Source: Lichenifustis flavocetrariae (GTDB lineage Bacteria > Pseudomonadota > Alphaproteobacteria > Rhizobiales > Beijerinckiaceae). Taken from it: a stretch of 46,659 nucleotides of DNA. The position numbers and the translations under genes are program-made. The DNA is taken from NCBI RefSeq assembly GCF_026130545.1, contig NZ_JAMOIM010000038.1:1-46659 (forward strand), in the 5' to 3' direction. Every line of letters starts with the position of its first letter. Position 1 is the stretch's first letter. Positions 42,952 through 46,659 of this stretch are shown here, piece after piece. A model generated the notes under the pieces. That model ran no database searches. It had not been told where the DNA came from and saw only the letters and a program-made list of their open reading frames with translations.

Positions 42952-43415
42952 CTAGTGGATTGAATCCAACGTCTGGTGCCCACGTGCAGCGGCCGCGATG
43001 ATGGCGTCGGGATTGGCTTTCCAGCGAAACGGTTTCGGGTCGACGTTGTGCTCGGCGAGATAGCCGCCATGGCCCGTCCGGTCCACTGGGTCGTCTCGCC
43101 GGGTGGCTCGGCAAGCGTTAGGGCGACGATCCGCTCACCCACGTCGGGTCCGAACGGCGCGACGCGCGGGGGGCGGGTCTTGTCACGCAAGAGCCCATCC
43201 ACGCCCTCTCTGGCGAAACGCTCTTGCCAGCGCCAGACAGCGGTCTTGCTCTTGCCGGTCCGGTGCATGACGGCGTTCGTGCCGTGCCCGTCTGCCGTTG
43301 CCAACACGATCGCGGCGCGCCAGACATGCTTCTGCGGGCTGTTGCGGTCCGCGACCACAGCCTCAAGTCGGGCGCGATCTGCGGCAGTCACGTCAATGAT
43401 AATTCCTGGGCGCAT
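42952..43415 (-). pseudogene. IS630-family transposase lacking the whole catalytic domain
   Basis: ATG 43415: MRPGIIIDVTAADRARLEAV, then HVWRAAIVLATADGHGTNAV, MHRTGKSKTAVWRWQERFAR (HTH) and LAEPPGETTQWTGRAMA. Near 43073 the sequence jumps, in another frame, to GGYLAEHNVDPKPFRWKANP and the tail DAIIAAAARGHQTLDSIH, the C-terminal end of the same family. About two thirds of a normal protein, including all DDE residues, is deleted. The stop codon TAG (42954-42952) overlaps the flanking TA. Confidence 0.85.
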
Positions 43416-43484
43416 CGCCCAGACTCGCACGCCACGACAACGAACGGCATCCCAGACGGGACTCGTCCGTCGACGTCAATCCAC
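42955..43484. mobile_element. MITE-like, internally deleted IS630 derivative
   Basis: Perfect inverted repeats CTAGTGGATTGA (42952-42963) and TCAATCCACTAG (43476-43487). The central TA of each CTAG is the expected IS630 target duplication, so the element proper is GTGGATTGA...TCAATCCAC, 530 bp. It keeps both ends and a non-catalytic fragment of the transposase, so it could be moved only in trans. Confidence 0.8.
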
Positions 43485-43487
43485 TAG

Positions 43488-43978
43488 TCCTGCGCCCCAG
43501 GGTTGAACGAGACTGTGAGAGTGTGGGTGTGAAACAGCGTTGGCAAGGGACCCTGCCGGATTTCGATAATTCATGTAGTTACTGCGCCTATCGGCGGCAG
43601 GAGCTCGGGCTGATCGACAGAAATGGCTCTAATCACCGCTAAACAATTGTCATGTCAGCGAACCTTGCGATCAGTGAGGGGTTATTCTTCGCGCGGCGTG
43701 TGCCACCCTCGCATGTTGAAAAACGCCGCTTCTACAGATGAATAGCCTCGCATCTTGTAGGGTCGTTGTTCGGTTCTGCCTCATTTTTGGTGCAGATTAT
43801 GATGAATCCAGATAGACTCCAGCGGTGTAGGCGATGTGGCCGATGGAGGGCTCCATCGCAGGAACTCGAAACGCATCGTCGCCAAAGTGGCGCCCATCGG
43901 ACCAATGATCGATCGACAGGAGATCGCCCTCCGCTCGCCACCCCAGCCTGCTGCGCAGGCCGTAGCCCCTGGCTCGCT
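43488..43978. other. Region with no gene; solo IS630-like end
   Basis: About 490 bases without a supportable gene. GAAATGGCTCTA at 43620-43631 is identical to the right terminal 12 bases (including the TA) of the IS630 at 17593-20008, but no matching element lies beside it. Confidence 0.35.
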
Positions 43979-44200
43979 TCGCTCAGCCGGCTTGATCGTG
44001 CATGCTCACGGTGGCGATCCATTCAGCGTCTGCCCGGTGTACGGGATAGCTTCGTCTGCAGTCCACTGTCGGTATGGACCGCCGCCTGCTCGACCTGCCG
44101 GCCTATAAGCGACGGCTCACGATCTGGCTGTCGGGCCGCCGATTCCGGTGCCGAACGGCCTGTGCGCGCAAGGTCTTCACCGAGCGGTTCAGCTCGGGCA
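43979..44200 (+). pseudogene. ISL3-family transposase, N-terminal zinc-finger remnant
   Basis: One frame reads CPVYGIASSAVHCRY and, after a shift near 44070, the next reads MDRRLLDLPAYKRRLTIWLS then [20 protein letters not shown], the N-terminal zinc-binding domain of ISL3 transposases. One zinc Cys of the CPxC motif is Tyr. The rest of the gene is absent; pstB sequence begins on the opposite strand at about 44199. Confidence 0.6.
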
Positions 44201-44353
44201 ACCAAAGCGAGCGCTCACGCAGGCGTTGGTGCGTGGATCCTTCGGGCTGCCGAAGATTTGCTCAGTCTTGCCGACCTCGATGAGGTCGCCCAGGTGCATA
44301 AAGGCGGTAACGTCCGCCAGACGAGCGGCCTGTTGCGAGTTGTGCGTGACGAT
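44199..44353 (-). pseudogene. pstB: 3' end of pstB (phosphate ABC transporter ATPase), remnant
   Basis: The minus strand reads [20 protein letters not shown] then [20 protein letters not shown] and [11 protein letters not shown], the characteristic end of PstB (H-loop VTHN.QQAAR, then TAFMxLGxLIExGxTxxIF and TxxYxxGRFG). It begins abruptly at the H-loop; the Walker motifs are missing. This fragment of a chromosomal-type phosphate transport gene has no other pst gene near it. Confidence 0.75.
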
Positions 44354-44766
44354 GCCCGGCGCGGCTCCAAGCGTTTTCGCATAGCCACTGTCTACGTTTT
44401 ACCTGCTCATGATGCGTCGTAGCTTCGTGGGTGCACGTTGGATGCCTGATCATGTCGGGAGGAGTTGCGTCACCGTCGCAATTGCCTGAAGGTTTCGGGC
44501 GGAGAATTCACGATGAGACACAGTGTCAGATTGCGATCAGCCGGAGGTTCGTTGTGCCGGCGATATAAGCGGCGCCGATGATCCGATCTCCTTACCTATA
44601 TCTGCCGAGAACCTGAGACGGAATGTGAGGGACGATAGGGCGAAAATTGTCTGGGAAGCTCACTAAGCACTCAGTTGCTCGATCGGTCGAGATCCCATGG
44701 TGTTCGCCTCAGCGCACAACCGGTCAGTTCTGTCGCAGTCATCGAATTGGTCGACCAGCTTTTCCT
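44354..44766. other. Region with no gene recognised
   Basis: About 410 bases. Short frames on both strands, several stops, no family likeness. Probably eroded DNA between remnants. Confidence 0.35.
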
Positions 44767-44949
44767 CTACCCAGCCAAGTACCACTTCTCCCGCGTTACG
44801 CCATTAAATCGATCCTGAGGCTTACATTCCGCTCGCCGCGTCCAATATTCAATGTAGCGCCGCGATAGTTCCTGAATTCGAGCTGGCGTCATGACCAGAA
44901 CACGAGAGTTGCCTTCGTATTCGTATTTTTGGATTGCCTCAAAAGACAA
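44767..44949 (-). CDS. Small hypothetical protein
   Basis: 60 residues: MSFEAIQKYEYEGNSRVLVM, then TPARIQELSRRYIEYWTRRA and ECKPQDRFNGVTREKWYLAG. Composition is normal and helical. It could be the start of a longer, now truncated gene. Its start is 11 bases from the divergent glycine-rich gene. No family recognised. Confidence 0.35.
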   Translation of the reverse strand: MSFEAIQKYEYEGNSRVLVMTPARIQELSRRYIEYWTRRAECKPQDRFNGVTREKWYLAG

Positions 44950-44960
44950 AGGAAATCTCA

Positions 44961-45542
44961 GTGTCGAACTCTCCCAATGCCAGCGGATACATTCGGTTTT
45001 TGGCGGCTGCTGCTGCGCTGGCCTTTACGGCGATGAACTTTTCCTCGCCAGCAACTGCGTTTGGCGGGGGTGGCCATGGAGGAGGCGGAGGCTTTGCAGG
45101 AGGTGGAGGCGGTGGTTCTGGAGGAGGCGGCCATGGCGGAACTGGCGGCGCACTCTTTATTCCCGGAAATGGCGGCGCCAGCTTCGGTCGAAGCGGTGTG
45201 GGCGCGGGACCGAGAGAAGGAGGTCTTCGAGGAGGTGGCTTCGTGAATGGCGCCTCCCGCGGCGCTGATTCGATCATAAGCCGTCCGTCGCAGAGTGGCT
45301 CGTTCGGCGGAGACCGTGCTGTCCGGTCCGGTAACGGTTTGGACTTGGAACGCGCCAACCGGCGTCGCGGCTATGGTAACTTTGGCGTCTATGGCAACGA
45401 CGGATCCGGCTACGTCGGTGAATACGGATATGACGACGATCCCCAATACGGGATCTACCCGGATCCGGGGGATTCTCAATTCGATTGCGATCGCAGCCGA
45501 GCAGGCCATCGCAAATCCCGCCGACACAAAGACTGTCGTTGA
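44961..45542 (+). CDS. Glycine-rich exported protein
   Basis: 193 residues from GTG 44961, with AAGGA 8 bases upstream. Signal peptide (GYIRFLAAAAALAFTAMNFS then SPATA). A Gly-rich block follows (GGGGHGGGGGFAGGGGGGSG), then ISRPSQSGSFGGDRAVRSGN and an Asp/Tyr/Gly-rich end (GNDGSGYVGEYGYDDDPQYG) closing with a basic DCDRSRAGHRKSRRHKDCR. Such proteins are common surface or matrix proteins in Methylobacterium-like bacteria; function unknown. The shift from neutral Gly-rich to acidic and then basic segments is typical. Confidence 0.65.
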   Translation: MSNSPNASGYIRFLAAAAALAFTAMNFSSPATAFGGGGHGGGGGFAGGGGGGSGGGGHGGTGGALFIPGNGGASFGRSGVGAGPREGGLRGGGFVNGASRGADSIISRPSQSGSFGGDRAVRSGNGLDLERANRRRGYGNFGVYGNDGSGYVGEYGYDDDPQYGIYPDPGDSQFDCDRSRAGHRKSRRHKDCR

Positions 45543-45621
45543 AGACCGTCCACAGCTGAGGGTTCAAGGCCCTGCCGTTCGGTCTGAGGCTGGGAACGCA
45601 TTATTCACCAAGTCAAAGCCT

Positions 45622-46350
45622 TCATTCGAAGAAGGCTTCGAATTTAGACCTCATACTCGGGATTTCCGGTTTCGCTTGGTTCATCAGTGTACCGACGATC
45701 TCGTGGACCTTCTTTGCATCGGCATCGGCGCTGTTCGGATCGGAGAAAAAATTGGACAGATCGATGTCCTCGCCAGAACCCACTTTTTCTTCTGACGAGC
45801 GGCATAGGATCCATTGTTTCTGAAGAGGAACGATCATGAGCTCCTCTCCCAGACGCCGGCCGTCCTTGGTGAGGAACATGTTCAGCGACACTTTCTTCCC
45901 GTATTGCTGCCGGTATTCACGGTAGATACTGAGAGGATCACCCTTCCTCCGATTGATTGCATTGATCTCGTCCAGAAAGAGACGGATCAGATGATCTGCC
46001 TTAATGGCAGCCTCGGCGGATGGAGGTTCAGGCTGCGCGGCCAACGTCATCGTGACTGACGGCGCGCTCGTTTCGAGCGTAAAGGACAAGGAAGCCTCAC
46101 CCGCTTTCCCAGCCTGGTTCGTCTCTCTTGCAACGATGGTATGTGATCCATTCGCGAGACCTCGAGGCGTATAGGCCCAGGCTCCGGTCTTGTCGGCCTT
46201 TGTGGTGTCGGTGATCGTTCGGCCGTCGACTGTGAACTGTACGGTGGCGTTCGGATCGCCGGCGCCGGACAGAGCGGCCACCGGGCAGGCGCCGCTGACG
46301 TCGGCGGATTGGGCGGACTCACTTAGCACTGACTGAAGCGTGCTATTCAC
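45622..46350 (-). CDS. Ig-like (Big_3/BapA-type) domain protein with unrelated C-terminus
   Basis: 242 residues from GTG 46350. The N-terminal part has one bacterial Ig-like repeat (ALSGAGDPNATVQFTVDGRT, TKADKTGAWAYTPRGLANGS, HTIVARETNQAGKAGEASLS), as found many times over in large adhesins. The second half is different: IRLFLDEINAINRRKGDPLS, YRQQYGKKVSLNMFLTKDGR and a conserved-looking MIVPLQKQWILCRSSEEKVG. There is no signal peptide, so this may be an adhesin fragment fused to another protein by deletion. Confidence 0.55.
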   Translation of the reverse strand: MNSTLQSVLSESAQSADVSGACPVAALSGAGDPNATVQFTVDGRTITDTTKADKTGAWAYTPRGLANGSHTIVARETNQAGKAGEASLSFTLETSAPSVTMTLAAQPEPPSAEAAIKADHLIRLFLDEINAINRRKGDPLSIYREYRQQYGKKVSLNMFLTKDGRRLGEELMIVPLQKQWILCRSSEEKVGSGEDIDLSNFFSDPNSADADAKKVHEIVGTLMNQAKPEIPSMRSKFEAFFE

Positions 46351-46458
46351 TGCTTACATCTACAGTCTCATTCTTTCCCAGCTGTATCGCTAAACCTTTG
46401 TTTGCGGGAGCGAGCATGTTGCGTGGTGCCGTCGCGGGAGTGGTTGGAAATTGAAGGC

Positions 46459-46520
46459 GGCGTAATCTCCAGGTTGTCCAACCCCTGACTTGGCGCGTCA
46501 ACGCCGGGGGAGATTACGCC
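46459..46520 (+). repeat. Inverted repeat directly upstream of the IS256 transposase start
   Basis: GGCGTAATCTCC (46459-46470) and GGAGATTACGCC (46509-46520) form a 12-bp stem around a 38-base loop, ending one base before the ATG. The first arm is probably part of the IS256 terminal repeat; the hairpin could limit read-through translation of the transposase. Confidence 0.6.
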
Positions 46521-46659
46521 ATGGAGCAGACTACGACGAAACCGTCGGTCGATGCGAGCGCCGGCACGCTTTTCGACAGTTAGTTCGATCCGATCGAGAC
46601 GGATGTGCGCGCAAAGGTGCGTGGTTTCATCGAGCAGATGATCGAGGAAGAACTGAGCA
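46521..46659 (+). pseudogene. IS256-family transposase, N-terminus, in-frame TAG, cut by window edge
   Basis: ATG 46521: MEQTTTKPSVDASAGTLFDS, TAG at 46581-46583, then the same frame continues FDPIETDVRAKVRGFIEQMI and EEELS to the edge. The segment FDPIEDxxRxxVRxFIExxIEEEL is the standard N-terminus of IS256-type Mutator transposases. Whether the remainder is intact cannot be seen. Confidence 0.7.

Noticed and set aside
43620-43631. Solo copy of the IS630 terminal sequence GAAATGGCTCTA
   Set aside because: Twelve identical bases without any neighbouring IS sequence may be chance; kept only as a note in the intergenic entry.

Overview
This is a high-GC, heavily rearranged accessory segment from an alphaproteobacterium (for example a Methylobacterium- or Rhodospirillales-like organism). 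The basis is codon style, alphaproteobacterial-type TraA relaxase remains, tandem DUF2382 stress proteins and the IS630/IS110/IS21/Tn3 complement. No rRNA or tRNA gene and no core-genome block is visible. Iteron-like repeats (7008-7108), a conjugative relaxase fragment (30676-31188) and a small transfer-associated protein (29921-30109) suggest a plasmid or a plasmid-derived island. The species cannot be fixed from the window.

Left end to 7 kb: wrecks of IS630 and IS21, then a degenerate toxin-antitoxin-like operon on the minus strand (TumE-like toxin with an in-frame stop, winged-helix regulator, XRE protein). An IS110/IS1111-type element splits the XRE gene in two. A 1.74-kb DDE element carrying a small divergent passenger gene sits just upstream of the operon.

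7.1-11.8 kb: a complete Tn3-family unit bounded by 38-bp inverted repeats. It carries a divergent TetR/SDR pair as cargo, but its resolvase and transposase are both broken. Its left end abuts the iterons. 11.9-17 kb: a run of oxidoreductase genes with divergent AraC regulators (AraC/SDR, DUF5519, a decayed NmrA gene, AraC/NmrA). 17-20.1 kb: a three-level nest, in which a serine recombinase gene is split by an IS630, itself split by an IS1111-type element. Both host genes can be rebuilt across the insertions.

20-28 kb: PhzF isomerase; an amidohydrolase with a premature stop; a Tat-exported SnoaL-like protein; a lone receiver domain; the 3' tail of a group II intron beside a truncated IS1595; then a minus-strand envelope/stress group (two DUF2382 proteins, YidB-like, exported PDZ protein). 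28-33 kb: IS630, relaxase and Tn3 debris. 33-37 kb: an intact LysR regulator divergent from MFS exporter, medium-chain dehydrogenase and NAD(P)H:quinone-type oxidoreductase, which looks like a working detoxification operon. 37-41 kb: an alpha/beta-hydrolase gene interrupted by an IS21 with an exact 8-bp target duplication.

41-46.7 kb: small hypothetical exported or membrane proteins, a MITE-like internally deleted IS630, ISL3 and pstB remnants, a glycine-rich exported protein, an Ig-like-domain protein, and the start of an IS256 at the edge. The main theme is repeated insertion and decay around several intact regulator/oxidoreductase modules. Many genes carry single in-frame stops or frameshifts, so either the region is decaying or the assembly has residual errors.
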